Shown piece by piece: positions 34,501-49,500 of a stretch of DNA of 64,000 nucleotides. The notes beneath the pieces were generated by a model, which was not told the origin of the DNA, searched no databases, and worked only from the letters and a program-made list of their open reading frames with translations. The translations under genes and the position numbers were made by a program. Position 1 is the stretch's first letter. Each line of letters begins with the position of its first letter. Origin of the DNA: Cyclina sinensis (lineage: Eukaryota > Mollusca > Bivalvia > Venerida > Veneridae); contig JAAONU010000003.1 in NCBI GenBank assembly GCA_012932295.1, positions 31,916,361 to 31,980,360 on the forward strand. The letters are read 5' to 3'.

Positions 34501-37500
34501 TATTACCATATTCAATACGTGTAAATTATAGAATCAATCATTTTTTCGTACTTATTTTGCATTTGAGGACCACTTCAGTCTTTTTTTGTTTTACTCTGGA
34601 AGAAAAAAAATCGAAGTTAAACGAACTTTTACGTCACTTTTATGAAGCATTCTTTTGGCAAATAAAAAAAATACAAAAATTTTCTCCGTTAACAATTATA
34701 ACACCAACTTGCACAACTTTATGGGAGCGGAATTTCCGACGAATACGGGCATTTTGACTTCCGTATCCAGTAAAAAAGTAAACTGGTCCCGTTTTTTCCC
34801 AGAATTACACAATGCTTTGCAAATTCGTCCTTGTCTCGCCGTAAGTTTTCATATTAAGCACACCATAATTATGACGAAACAATTTTCTTTATTGAAATTC
34901 TAGTGCTTTTATTTTGTAGACTGATTATCTCATTACAAATTCATCGTTTCTAACATACCCCGGAAGACAGGCACGGTAGATTTATGAAAAATGTAGATTG
35001 CAGATTCCTTTTAATATTAATAACATTCTTGGTGCAGTTTGCAAGGCGGCAAAAACGCATAATGGTACAATAAGGCGCGTAATGTCACGCAAACCCATCT
35101 AATGGCTCTACTTTTTGTTACGTTTGTTACGATAGGTATTAAAGAAACATGTGTTTGTTTACGTTTGCTTTCATCATTTATTTTCTTATCAGTCAGAGCC
35201 GTATCACTCAGTATTATCCGGTAGTTTTCGTAAAAGTCGTTCCTGTCAGACTTTTGGCTTAAAACTGAGTTGAGCAAATCTTCAATATATGATAATTGCC
35301 TCATTTATGTCATTGTAGCCATATGTTTGTATTAAGCATTCTTACATGTTGATATCATATGGACATAAAATGACGGCAACCATAGTATATTCTACGATAT
35401 ACAATACAACACAATGTCTTTATGTCGTCATCACCAAAATGTCGATACTAAAAAGGAAGTTTCATCGTGTTTGAATGAAAATAAACATTCTCATATCGTG
35501 TTATTTCAGCGAATACCACGATACGGCATTCAGATACTTGTGATTTAACCATTCGGGCTAAAGCTCTCTTGGTTAAATTGCTGAACTTCGTGACGATATA
35601 CCACACAACGACGTTGTTCATCTTATAACAAATGCTTTCTCGTTGGAATGCTTTTTAAGAGACATTTTTATGTACAGTGGAGGTATTAAACACGCTGTTA
35701 CTCAAAGCTATAACACGCCACCGTTCTTTATTTTGAATAAAATCTTGTAGCATTATGTTTGCTAAATATATAATGAAAAAAAATCAAACTCAGTTTTTAA
35801 CAAGACCTTACTTATAATCTCCGAAAGCATATCCAAAGGTTAGTCAGTCAATCACTGATTAAAAACAAACATAGTCAGACTACTTACCTAACAGATTGGC
35901 AATATATTCCGAGACCTTAAGCCAAATAACAGACAGAGATTTATAAGCATTCTTATGTATAGCTTAGCTGAATGTTCAAACTGGGTATTCGTTTGAGAGA
36001 GCTATATTTTAAATGACATTTTGGATTTTCTGGTAAATTTGTTGGCCAATATTCAAAAAGCTTTATCTCTAATATTTATTTCGTTTCAGAGAATGCTAAT
36101 TCCCTTTGATTCCTAGCCCTGTAAAACAGGGATTTCGGATGTTGATTTTATTACTTTCACGATTAAGTGTTTAATCGTTAAACATATAATCTGCATTTTA
36201 AATCATCGTTTATAGAAAGACCAAAACATGTGTTTACAAAAATCGAAAATCTATATAAATATTTTCTAGGAGAAAAAATGAACATACATTTAGGGTTTGT
36301 TCACTATTTCGTACATAAGATTTAAGAGGCATACACCCTAAAATTTAGAGTACTCCATTTTCTTCAAAATCATGTAAATGTGGGTGACATTCAATGAATT
36401 CAAGGAGTCAGTCAAAAATTCGAAGTAAAACCGGCAAACTGTTTGTAGATATATCGATCTTAATACAGAGAGTTTTTTTGTTGTTGTACCATTTTTGAGA
36501 TGATAGCGATTTGAAACAAATTTATGCACACTTACTTTGTTGCTGTATGCTTTAAGGAAACTGTTTTGAACATATGTTCTTCTTAAAATTATCAATTATT
36601 TTCAACTATAAAGAGAATAAGTCAATAAACTGCATATTCAGTATATCATCGGTAAATTTTAGGGTGTGACCCCTAATGTATGGAAAAGTTTCTAACGTTC
36701 ATGTGTGACCCGACCTTCCGCTTTGGTAAAAAGATGCAATGCATTTTTTCGGCGCGGTTGTGTAATTTTAATGACAATGCCGAATGAATATTTCCATCGA
36801 TTTTCCTATTATTTATACAAAAGAAAGTTTGTTGAGATTACAAATAGCTGAAATATATGCTTCATATTCACGAAATTCTAGTAAAGTGTCCTGACTAAAT
36901 TACAGTTTCTTCGATAATTTCGTTTGACTACCGATTCTTTTTATTTGTAAGAGTAAAAATGCATGATAAAGATACCCTTATAAATATATTTTATAAGTTC
37001 TATGGTCGGCTACAGATGTTAAGAAGTCTTGTTTTATTTGTTCGTTTTTAGTAGAAAAAGTCACCTCGTGTATTTCATGTAGATCTATTAACAGAAACTC
37101 GGAATGTGCGATTTGTAAATCTGCATTGAATATCTTCGATTAGTTTTAATGATGAGATTAAAATCATAGGTGTGTTTTTGAACATTTAACATAATAAATG
37201 TATTTGATGCACACAGGGTAAATACGCAATGCATCTTAGTGATAGATGATGTTGCCTCGTATCAAGTATTCTACATGAAATAAACGTTTCTCTTCTATAC
37301 AGTGGAAACATCTTTTTGTTTCTAGCAAACCTGATCCGCTGTGTACAAGCATTTGTGTATGATGACTCTATGACTTTCTATACCTATAGTTCACTTACTA
37401 TCAATAAAAAAAATACGAAAAAAACAACAACTCATTTTCTGCAGTAATAAACAGAAAAATTATTTGTTATTTGCAGAATAAATATTTTTCTAGTAAAATC

Positions 37501-40500
37501 AGGTGTGCATCATACACTAAACAACATACACGATATTAATGATGCACTTAACAAGCAACTACTTGTGGCCGTGAAAAAAATACTAGACATACCGTCTGAG
37601 GCGAATTCTTTATTCCCAAGAAGACACCTTAAGCAACTGAATCTATAATGAAATATCAGCAATATTAAAAGTTCATCGAGGAAACATTTGTCTTTTTATA
37701 ATTATCAGCATGTAAAAGTCAATAACCAATTTGAGAGAGCCAAATAGCGAGTAAAAAGCAGATATCTGATAAATAAATATATAAACAGACAAAACATTCG
37801 AGCTGAAATCAGCAAAGATTTCAATATCAGTGCAAGGTGGTCAAATATATGGATTGCCTAAAAATTATTTCCATAAAAATATATCTACATACTTACAAAA
37901 AAATAATCTTATTTAAAATTGTTGTAAATGATCCAGTAAAACTAAACTGTTGTAATCAAGAGAAACGTACAATTTTAAGATGCTTGGTAGGCAAGCTTAA
38001 AGGTCAATGCTTACAGACAACTCAATTCTGTTCTTCAAAGGTGTAAAAAACTTTGGAATAAGGTATTGCTAACAATTTAAGATATCGATCTATAAAAATA
38101 AGTCATATCAATTCACAGTACACTAAGTTATCCGAACACTTTTCCAACTACCTTTAAATAATAATATGTGTTATTAAATAATTGCTTTGATATAAACCCT
38201 GTTATTTGTTCGAGGGCAGTTGTATTGGAACTGAGATCGAAGACCGAAGGCCAATACGTCTGTCCCGAGGACAAATAACATGGTCTATATCGATTCAATT
38301 ATTTAAGGACTATTTTATTTCATAACAATTACAGAATTTGCTTAACATCCATCTTCTTTCGTTTGCTGCTTGTGTTTATGAGAGTTAGAAGTTGTGATAA
38401 AAGCAAACCGGCTATTCACGCAAATACTGTACTAAAGCCCTGATCTATAAGCTAATCAAATTGAGCTACAAAAAGGCCAACAACAATATCACTTTTCCGG
38501 TTCGAGGCCGATTAGTATTATTGATATTGGCCCTGATATTCAGAAAGTCCACTTTTTATACAGTCAGCTGTCTGGTATGTTACAGGGCAGATAATTAATG
38601 GTTATGAAATAAATTGTTTTATATTTGGTATATTGCTATGTATGCATCTACATTTGTATAACAGAGATAAAACATGTTTTCTTACGAAGGCCTCTTAAAA
38701 TCTACTCTGTTGTTTTATAAAATAGTATCAGTCTCTGTTATGAAAGGATAAAGGCTGGACTTCAGTATTTGTACCCTTTTCTGGTTTTACTAAAACCGAA
38801 AGTATGTATAAGTGTAACTTGTCAGTGAATGCAAAAAGAAGTTTTATATTAACATTTTGTATTTTGGTAGATGATTTAACTTGCATCAAAATTACTTTAA
38901 CATATATTTCTCTATTAAGTACTTATATCGTTTTCGTAAAACATATATCTGGTGATATAGTAAAAATCTGCCACATTTTATATAAATAACAATTTGTATC
39001 CTTTACATAGTAGCACATAGATTAATAAATAGAGTGAGATCGTCAGAACACGTCTTGTGGTAATCGCTCAGCAAGCATGCTTGTTAATCATAGACCTGTA
39101 AATCATTCTCTGGCTTTGAAATTGTTTAGATAAAATCAGTTCTGCAAATTAATTGGAGCAATGTTCTTATTACACTTTCTGAGTCTTGTCTTCATCAATC
39201 AAAACACGAGAAATTCGTGATTATTTCTGTTGGCTGTTATACAACAGTTATTCGAAAATCTATTCTAACACTATCCGCAATTTGCCGACAATAAACAAAG
39301 AAGGAATTGAGCGTGATATATCAGGCAGTATAGCACGCTGAATACAAGCGCGCGCCCGCTGACGTCACTGAGAACGCCACTGTTAAATAGTGCACATACT
39401 TACGTCCCTTAAAATATACGTACGTGTTAGAATGGAAATAGATTTTAACATTTTCGTGATCTACCGTCGTATATATCACGGTTTCTCGTTCATATGTGTA
39501 ATTATTTAATCACTCAGGCCTACGGCCTTCGTGATTAAATTACTACGCATCTGAACTCGACACCGTGATATATCAGACGGTATATCACTCAAACTTAAAA
39601 TCTATTTCCTAATTAAACACTTTGAATGGTATAGACTGCTAAAATTGCAAGAACATTCAATTGATGAAATCATTGATAGAAATAAAAGCTTGCCTTGATC
39701 ACTTTTTAAACGTTAACATACTGACTTTTGTTTTTCCTGCCCTGTTTAATTTTTTTTATCATCGCTTTAAGACATTCGTGACCTCTCTCTGGATGTGAAA
39801 TATTTTTGTTAGAAAGCAAAATTTATTTTTTGTTGTGTATGTCCTATTTGGTGGACATTAATCGTGCTTTCATGTTGACATTTACTCGACCGATGTTGTT
39901 GTAAAATATTTATTCTTTATAAAACAAAACAGAAATTTCTAACATAAGTAAAATTATGCAAAGGTGTGCAGCTGTTGCATATAATAATGGTCAAGAAGTT
40001 GCACAAGTTTTCTAGATTTATTCTGTAATAATACACGTATTTATTCCGTTCCTTTTGGAACAACCTCTGGTGTATTGTTTTACAGTGTTAGTGGACTCTC
40101 GTTCGTTTCTAGACACAACTATAGCACCTTTATTACGTAATGCATATAAAATATGCTTATAGCAATACAATTCTAATATACACGTATGTGACTGATAGCT
40201 CTCTTCCTTTAATATTTAGCGTCTTCAATTTTAGAATCAGAACAGGAGAGAAATGATGCTAATTAATTAAATAGGTTGATAATGAATAAAGACTTCCATT
40301 CATTCCAATATCTGACTTAACTTTCCGTTTAACGACGAGCTTGCAGAAAAACCAAAGGGCCCATAACTCTACAAATATATGCGATCCTAATCATGCTCAT
40401 TATATGCGCATCTCTCCCAATGCTTAAGATCTCCTTAAAAGTTTAACTTCAGCGAGTGGATGCTGAGATATAGGCCGGGCACGTATATAGTATACTGTAT

Positions 40501-43500
40501 AAATAGTAAATCAAAGGGCCTATAACTCGGTAAAACAATCAGGCTGGACTGTGCCGGCAATATCTGCATCTCCTCCTGATAAAAAATGTTCTTATTTTTA
40601 CTTGAGAAATAGCCCAATCTCGATTAGTGCTATGGTATTCTATATGTAGCAAATTAAAGAACTGTAAAAAAGAAAGAAAGAAAAAAAACCAAATGAAGCT
40701 GTGGCAACTATATGCTCCTCTGAATTTGAGTAAACATGAAAAGATAATTAGAAAACGTGCATTGCTAAACTGTTCTTTTTCAATCTACTTCATGTAGGCA
40801 ATTAGATGTCAAAAGGGAAAAAAATAAATTGGGAGTATGAACGGTATTTCTTTATTTTTAAGCAAAGAGTGGTAGCAAAATTGTTATTTAGTTTTTGAAG
40901 ATGTATATTTGGAATATATTACCTGCCTAAAAATAATATATTCCGCCTGACACCACATGCCTGGATATAAAATCACCCTTGCCTAATGGCTCGGGCGATA
41001 TTAACTCAAGGCCGGTAAGATATCTTTTTTTCTTCCCAAAAGCAGCGTATAAAACAAAGTGCAGTCTTTAGTGTGCATTTGAGTCCTTCATTTAGTGGCA
41101 AAGATCTTTATGTGGAGTAGTGCGCAAGAAATACAGTCTTTGTAATCAAAGGCATTCGATATGTTCTTTTCAAAATGTTTCTGTTAAGTATTTTGTTGTT
41201 GTTGTTTTTTCATTATTCCATCAGCTATCATCCTTCTACCGAAATGTTTCAGCTCAATTTTATTATCGTTTTTTTTTCTTCAATAAGTTATGTGCACCAT
41301 TGAAATTTTAAATGTTATCTGAAGGATGTCTGTTAGAAAATGCTGCATTCAAGTTTTACAGATTTGAGAGATAGGCCGTCAAAATATTTTTCATTGAATA
41401 AATATTTTATGATTCTTAGATTGCAGCTGCGTTCAAAACCTTGAACAAACGGTATGCAGATAATGCATAAAATGTTCAAAATCCTTGCACAGACTGGCTT
41501 ACTCTACTAATTCTGCTGCGTAGAAGTACTATATTAATGCAAAATGCAAACTTGTTAAGCGAAACAATTCATTATTCAAACATAGAAATTCTATGTCGAA
41601 ATGCATCTTTTGAAATGATACGATTGATACCAAATATGGTATACATTTCTAGCAAGGAGGTAAGAAATTATTATTTTTATTGTGTGTGAGTGTGTGTGTT
41701 CAAAAGTCACGCAATATATTTTGCCAAATTGGAAATTACGTAATTATAAACGCTAAAAGAAATTTAAAAGAAATTTTTTTTTGTTTATTATATAATAAAA
41801 CATGCATCTTAATCTTTGAACTGTAAATGATCCCAACACTTTTAATATGTTAAGATGTAATATCTTCTGCAAAACATTTAGGACAAATGTACTTTCTGGC
41901 CTTTGTTTTTAGATTTTCTCTAACATAATGATTTATGCTGGCTGCTAGGCTACACACAGAAGCAAATCTGTTCAACAGTTTTGATGATACAGACTGTATT
42001 GTATCGTATCACTTACATGCAATTTGTTGATGTTTATTTTGTTATGAAAGATGATATTTATTCAAAGCTTGTCTAGATCTTGCCGGGTAACCTTGAATAA
42101 CAGACTTTTACAACTTCTAAGTTGAAATAGATTACAAAGTGCCAAGTACAAAATTACCTTACATAATTTCTTGATATGAGATGTTTCAAGGTAGTACGGG
42201 CTATGTATATTACTGTTTTTGATTTATTCTGTAAATATATTTAATGCCATTCCTTACATTTTAAGCCTACTGTAAACACTTTAAACGACTTACTAGAAAA
42301 TCTTTGAAATATGTAAGTTAAATTGATCTCTAAACTTTACCTCAACATGGTTATTGGTATTTATCTTATTGATAAAAAAATACATAAAACTATTTAGAAT
42401 TGATTTAGAATGTGTTTATAATCAGTCTACTGATACTAGTGGTGCTTAGGATAATAACACAAATATCAGTAACACTATTCAGTATTTGTTACCTTAAGTG
42501 TATGCTAATAATAACTTTCATCAATTAATATGTAACAATTATCATGTAGTCATGGAGGTATACAATATTTCTCACACTTATCCAAACAACAAGCAAACTC
42601 AACGTTACACAAATGTAATGGCTAAAACAGTCTGTATCACTGCAATCATGTGCGAATAAAATATTGAGTATTTTGTAAAATTATTAAAGAAATATCTCTC
42701 ACAATTTACTGAATAAGTTTGGCTTGTTTAAGAATCATTGATATTGACATGTTCATACCATTTACACAACTGCTTGACAATTATATACTCAAACTGAATC
42801 AGAAATGTCTGTTTTCTATGTTACGTTACTTCCGCCTTTTGTCGTTTAATATACTAAATGACATAGCTTTATTCATAAAAGAAGTACACATTTATTTACT
42901 TACAAAAGACCTGCTTTTCGAATGTTCGAAAAAGTTCAGTTATGAAAAAGCAAACCATCGTAAAAGCTGGTAGACATCACGCAGATTCAGAGGATATTTT
43001 CAAGATAGGGGTATGCCTTGATGAAGTTTGCAAGGACAACATTTATACATTTTTTTCGAGATTATTCAGTATTGATTTCATTAAAAATGAAAGTTCAAAT
43101 GTTGCCACATGCAAAAGCTTGAAAGGAAGTATGTTGTGGAATAATAATTATGATAACTTGTGGGAAACTAGATAACATTGAATATTAATAAAACAGGTGC
43201 TTGTATTCGGAAGTTTTGTAGGTTATAAAGAATAAAAATGCATACAAACTGGAGGATTCAGCATCCTCAGTCTAATTCATTTTTTGTATATTTATTAAGG
43301 CTGTAAATATCTCTAAACTCGGGGAAGAATTTTTGTCAGGTTTAGTTAATTTTACACTGTTAACGCATATATTTTAACAAATATCTGACTTTTGACAATT
43401 CTATAATAAATGAAGTGTGTGGTACGGAAAAAAGTTTGTTAATAAGTAACATTCTACCGATGATTAATTCCAAGTGTACCAACCCTTAAATGTGGCAAGT

Positions 43501-46500
43501 GATATGAAATCTTTTCTAATATTTGCCAGATATGTGAAATATCCATACAGATTAGAAACTTGATTGTGTAAACAATCTTAGTGATTTATACATATTTATA
43601 GTGCATCTCTATGGAATTTAAAGATATATGTTTTCAAAAACATTCTTGTTTTGCTTGAATATATTTGAAATGTGAAAAAGGGTTATTTAAAAGAAAAGAA
43701 AACATTTATAATCAATACACATTATACTTTATATCTAAAGACGTTTATCTGTGGTTTTTCGTAATGTAGTTTCGCAAAATTTACATAATTCATAGTGTTT
43801 GTCTGTAAGAGAATCTGCATGGGAATCTTGAACATTTTACGGATATGCGTCGAAAATATTCTCAAAATATTTATGATTCATGGCTTGCACATTTGCATTT
43901 GTTTCAACATATGGCACACAAACTGTATGTTGATATATTGAAATTTCTGATATTATTGACTGTTCTTGTTTATTGATGTAGGACAGTGTTAAAACGTGAA
44001 AAGTTAAATGAAAATTCAGTAAGGGAAAAATATTCAGAATTAAGAACCTGATATAAACCTACTGATCAGTATAAATGACTCGATTAAACAGCATCCGAAT
44101 CTGAAAAAAATGTACATATGTGAATGGAAAAACAAAGAAAAACAAAGAAACACACACACACACACACTAAATCAAACCTTGCCGATAGAAGTGTACGTTT
44201 GTTTTTTATTTGTTTTTTATTTTTTATTATTTATTTGTTCCACCAATAAGTGTATCTTTTTCAAATGAATGTGATCACAATACAATAGTTCTCAATACAA
44301 TGTTCATATGTTGAAAAGTCTTACTCAGCATCGTGTTCTTGAAATTGTACTTGTTGTGTGAAAAGTAACAGACCAAACATGCTTGTAAATTCTTGATCTG
44401 TAAATGATCTAAACAATTGTTTAGATAACTGTTCTCTAAAATATTTCTACAGCCATTCGTATTTGGATTTTTTTCTAGACATTTATTTGCATCAGAACAG
44501 GAGCATTTCGAGATTTTGAAAGTGTGTATTAAACAAAAAAAAAGTAACTTTAAATGAATGCTATCTATTGCATTATTTTGTTTCGTCTTTTATATTCATA
44601 TGACGACTTCGTATTCATATTCTATCTATCGCATTATTTTGTTTCGTCTTTTATATTCATATGACGACTTCGTATTCATATTCTATCTATCGCATTATTT
44701 TGTTTCGTCTTTTATATTCATATGACGACTTCGTATTCATATTCTATCTATCGCATTATTTTGTTTCGTCTTTTATATTCATATGACGACTTCGTATTCA
44801 TATTCTATCTATCGCATTATTTTGTTTCGTCTTTTATATTCATATGACGACTTCGTATTCATATTCTATCTATCGCATTATTTTGTTTCGTCTTTTATAT
44901 TCATATGACGATTTCGTATTGTTATTTTGTTTTTAAAAACACGATTTTAGTTCGTACTTTTATTAAAGAAATGGTTACTTTTAGTTCGGATTTTTTTTGT
45001 TTTAAAACTTATTTTTGTCATCTACAAACATGTAATATTTTTATCAGTTTCCGAATTAGAAGTCAATGAAGGCAATCTTTGTGTAAATCAAAATGTTTTG
45101 CCAAGAAAAATTTGTTTTATGAAAATGAACATTGTTCTAGGATAAATCCATCGTCCTTCGAATAAAATAATGTGTTCTTTTTTCATTACCATAAATTTAC
45201 TTTGTATATGTTATAAAATGTTTAACGTTATAAAGTATTTTTATGCTATACTAGGTATTGTTCGATTTGGTTCGGTGAGGTGAGGTTGGGTTACTTATCA
45301 TAAAATAGTAAGAATATTCCTTCCTTTTTTGACGTGGCAATAAATTTTTCATTAGAAACGACATTTGCTCATACTATGTTTATAAGCATAACACTTCTAT
45401 ATCATAGCTTATATATGGCATCAAGAAAATGTGTATGCTGATGAAGAATAGACGTCAGTTACGATGTTTGCTTATAACAGTAGCTTATAACTTACACATT
45501 ATTACTGTAGCAAATAAAGGTTAACCTATATACCAGACACCCGGTATTCGGTATTTATGTTACCGGCATCTTATTAATATAAGCATTAACGTTTGATTAA
45601 AACTACAAAGATAAGTAAAGGAAAGTTTTATGACCTTTTGTTTAAATGTTTAGTGCGAAATTAAGCTAGGAATACCGCATAATAAAACATATGGCATCTG
45701 AAGTGCTATTGATAAAAATGATCTGACAATAGACTGTGAATTTCCACAATGAAATTAAAGACAAATTCATAGTACTGATACTGAACTATCGGCATGAACT
45801 GATTGGTTAGACTTGCTCTCATCATGCCCGTCAATAATATTATATTTTTGTATTTGTTTATAGAGCCTTGAGAAATCATTACCTATCATAATCTCATTTT
45901 GTCATTGTTATCATGAAATGAAAGGAATAAAGTTATTTTGACTTGATATCACAGAAGAACATGTTGTAGAAGAACATTGTCTCGAATGTAAAGGAAATGT
46001 AGCTAGCTGCGAGCATTCAATGTTTGTTCTAGCCCCTAAAGTGATATATTTGACACTTATTTTATGGTTGTCACATTTCGATTAAATAAAACAAATGTGA
46101 TAAAATAAGTGTGTATAATTTCACTTTAGGGGCTCCGTAGTTGTTCTAATGTAACAGTCATTAGTATGAACATATAGATTATAACCTCTGGTATGTTACA
46201 GGTAAATGTACGACATAACGACGAAAACAACGTGCTTATATATTACGTATCAGATATACCAGTATCGTTGTTGTTAGATGGTACTATTGAGTTTTTGTAG
46301 AAGTAATTTGCTATTTCGACCAATGATATTCTTCCTAAATAGTAAAAGATTTTTCTGAAATACGTGTTTTTGAAACAGGTGATTTTACTATATTACTTGA
46401 GAATTAGATAAACCATATATTAGGTTTTGGGGTAGTAATGATAGGAAATAAGAGAAACCAGTGAATAACTACAAAACGTCTTTCCCATTTTTTTTTATAA

Positions 46501-49500
46501 AAGCCGTTTTATAATGCTGTGTTCTGTAACGATAGCAAACTTATTTTCACATATCTGAATGTCGTGAAGTTTTGCTTGGAACGAAACTTAACGCAGACTT
46601 AGTTTTTCAATCGCAGAGTAAGCGCTCTTGCACTAACTTCATTGTCGAAGATATAGAACAACCCTTTTATTCTTGTCTAAAATTATCATCAAGTAATTCG
46701 CTCTATTATAACGCTTTTTCTGAATACATGTGTAAATAATAAATTAAGAAAAACTTAAAGTACATCGATTTATATGTTTATCGAATTCATTTGCTACACA
46801 CAACACAAGCCAGCTCTCTCCCATTCACATAAGGCAAGCACGGGAGAGACCCACAAACTGCCTCGACAACGTACAAAACATTTCCATTTTGATTTGCTGA
46901 ACCATGCATGAGTACCTCTGGGTCATTGTCCACACACACATACTCTCCCGCGGCTGGTTGAGCAGTTGAGACAGTCATCAGATACCCCGTGTACTGTCTA
47001 AGCCATCCTGTGACCAATTGAAAAAAAGATCTTCTTTTTAGAAATGTATTGGTAAACATTATTTGATCAATTCGTATCATGAAAACAATAGACCAGTGAA
47101 ACACTATCTTGGATAGGGCACCGACGTTGTTTTAAGACTCATACCAGTAAACAGTACAAATGATACATTTTGACATAAAAAAAGACAATGACTTTGAATT
47201 TTCATTACTTCCATTGTTGGTTATAAACTATATTATGAACTACAATTATAGATAGCCGTCTAATTATCCAACTTGATATGTGTATATAAGTCTCATTAAA
47301 TGCTAAGTAAGTTTTGTGAACGAAACGTGAATGTGGCAAATTCGTAAGTCAAAGTATTTTAATTATATCAATTATTGCATGCTTAATATCTGTTAATTCC
47401 TCCGAAATGTTCGTGAATATAGTATTTATTAAACAGATACGAACAAACTTTAGAGACTTGATTAGCCCTCTGTTTATCTTAAACATGTTCCTGAAAGGTA
47501 TTTTAGTAGTAATGACACCATGCACGATGCATATTTCGCTTTCTTATCCAGCACAGAACTACACGAATTACGGAAGTCGCAGAATTTCATGAAGCGTAAG
47601 TAAAATAACATGTAATTCACATAGACTACCAGGGTAGCAATCTGTCCTTGCAGGGATCATGATAGTAGTGTCATGATTGGTCCTGCATACAGCACAAGGT
47701 GCGTCCTCATCATGCATCTGTTTATTAAAGGGGTTAAAAGCTCCATACAATTCATACTCAGTACCATACATTTGATTACCATGATCTGAAACAACACGAG
47801 AAGATAAAATCAGCAATACATGTTTGTATAATTTTAGTTTTGAAATTATCTCGTCGAAATGCTATATAACGAGTTATTACCTCAGACATGCTCGGATTCT
47901 GTTAAAATATTTATTAACTAACATCAGAGCACAAAAATACCAATATAATGCAGTCCACTTGATAAAAGTTTGCGGCAAAATGGTAATATGGCAATACATA
48001 TTCCATCACAAAGATCTCAGATTTGCATACTTAAACCAATCAGATTTGCATACTTAAACCAATCTGCATACACTCTCGAAGCCTACTTATCACAAAGACT
48101 TTGCATCATTAAAACCTAAAGAACATTTCTTGCATATTGCTTGATGTTTAATAAGCGGCAGTACACATTTTTTAAATTTTCATTTATCAAATGTTTGGGC
48201 ACACATTCCAATATCAAACGCTTGTATTATTCAAATTTAAATAGGTTCATCGGTATTTTTTGGTATATTCTCTTTGTGTACCGGTTTCTTTAACAATTAA
48301 CGTATTTGATAAAAATACAACTCGGACATTTGAGTCCTATAAACCACAAATTCCGTGTTATTTTAAATTTGTCTGAGTTTGTTTCTGTCCTGCTCAATCT
48401 GGTTTAGCTTGCTACTTCTTTAAGGCAGAGCAGAACAAAAATATACATTAAATGTGCAGCCAACTAAGGTTTGTGAAGGATAGAGGAAAACAGACAACAC
48501 ACTCTGTACGCCATCTTGATATTTAGCCCACATTGGATCTTCTGGTAAACAAACATAGTTTGCTGGACCTCCAGGATCGGTGTATACATTTCCTCCCATG
48601 TATCCTACAATTTTCAACAAAAAGTAAACGTCGAAACACATAATGTAAGGAACAAATAGCTTCATTTACTTGCTGCAAAATATCTGAATGAATTAAAATT
48701 TTGAAAACAGTGTTCTTTAACGAACAAAAAATCATTAAATCATATGTTTGTAATTTAAAGCACATTTCTAAATAGAAATACTTAAATACCTTTGTAAACT
48801 AGCGTTGCGTTGGCTGGACAGATTGTTCTTCCCCACCGAATATAAGTGCTTCCAATACCTGGATAAAAAAACTTTTTAAGTACCTTCTTATATTTTGAAA
48901 CTCATGTTTTAAAACAATCAGACATAACCGTTTTTCAGACTAATAAATAGTATAGAATGTAGTTCGTTATTCAAAGAAATTGCCGTTTGTCTATACACAA
49001 AACATTATTCTTTAAGAAAGAATAATAGGATACATTGTATTTGTTTAATTGCAAAAAACATCCACATATTAATGTCCGATATAGGAAATTTTGAAAATTA
49101 AATTGCTTTCCTTAGAATAATTCCGATTTCACGATAGTTTCATTCTAGTTTTCAGTCAGTGCTATTATTTTCATTTCAGTATTGTACCGAATCAGTATAT
49201 TTCATGTATAAATAAAGGAACTTAACGTATCGTCGGTAATTTGTTAAAGTTTCTTATCTTTCCATCACAATGTCGTGCTAGATTCTGCATTAATCAACAT
49301 TTGGTAAAGTCCTTGTTTTCGTAGTATTCTATTAAGCTGCCCTAAATGACATACATTTAACTTCCTACATTAAAACGCAATAGACACTTCTAAGGCAAAG
49401 CAATATCTAGTCGAAGAAATTATAGGGCTGCTAGTGATTAAATTTTGAGGGAAAACAAATGTATTTTCCTACAGTTTCCTCATGCTCATTTTTGTTTTGT

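Larger units (their letters stand above)
28544..46786 (+). other. K+ channel intron 1, 5' part
   Basis: First 18 kb of the 24.2-kb intron. Outside the repeats listed there is no supported exon; a 77-codon frame at 42942-43175 is open but unrecognised and has no splice support. Confidence 0.6.

Noticed and set aside
44556..44920. CRISPR array
   Set aside because: The regular 61-bp period has no variable spacers; it is a eukaryotic minisatellite in an intron.
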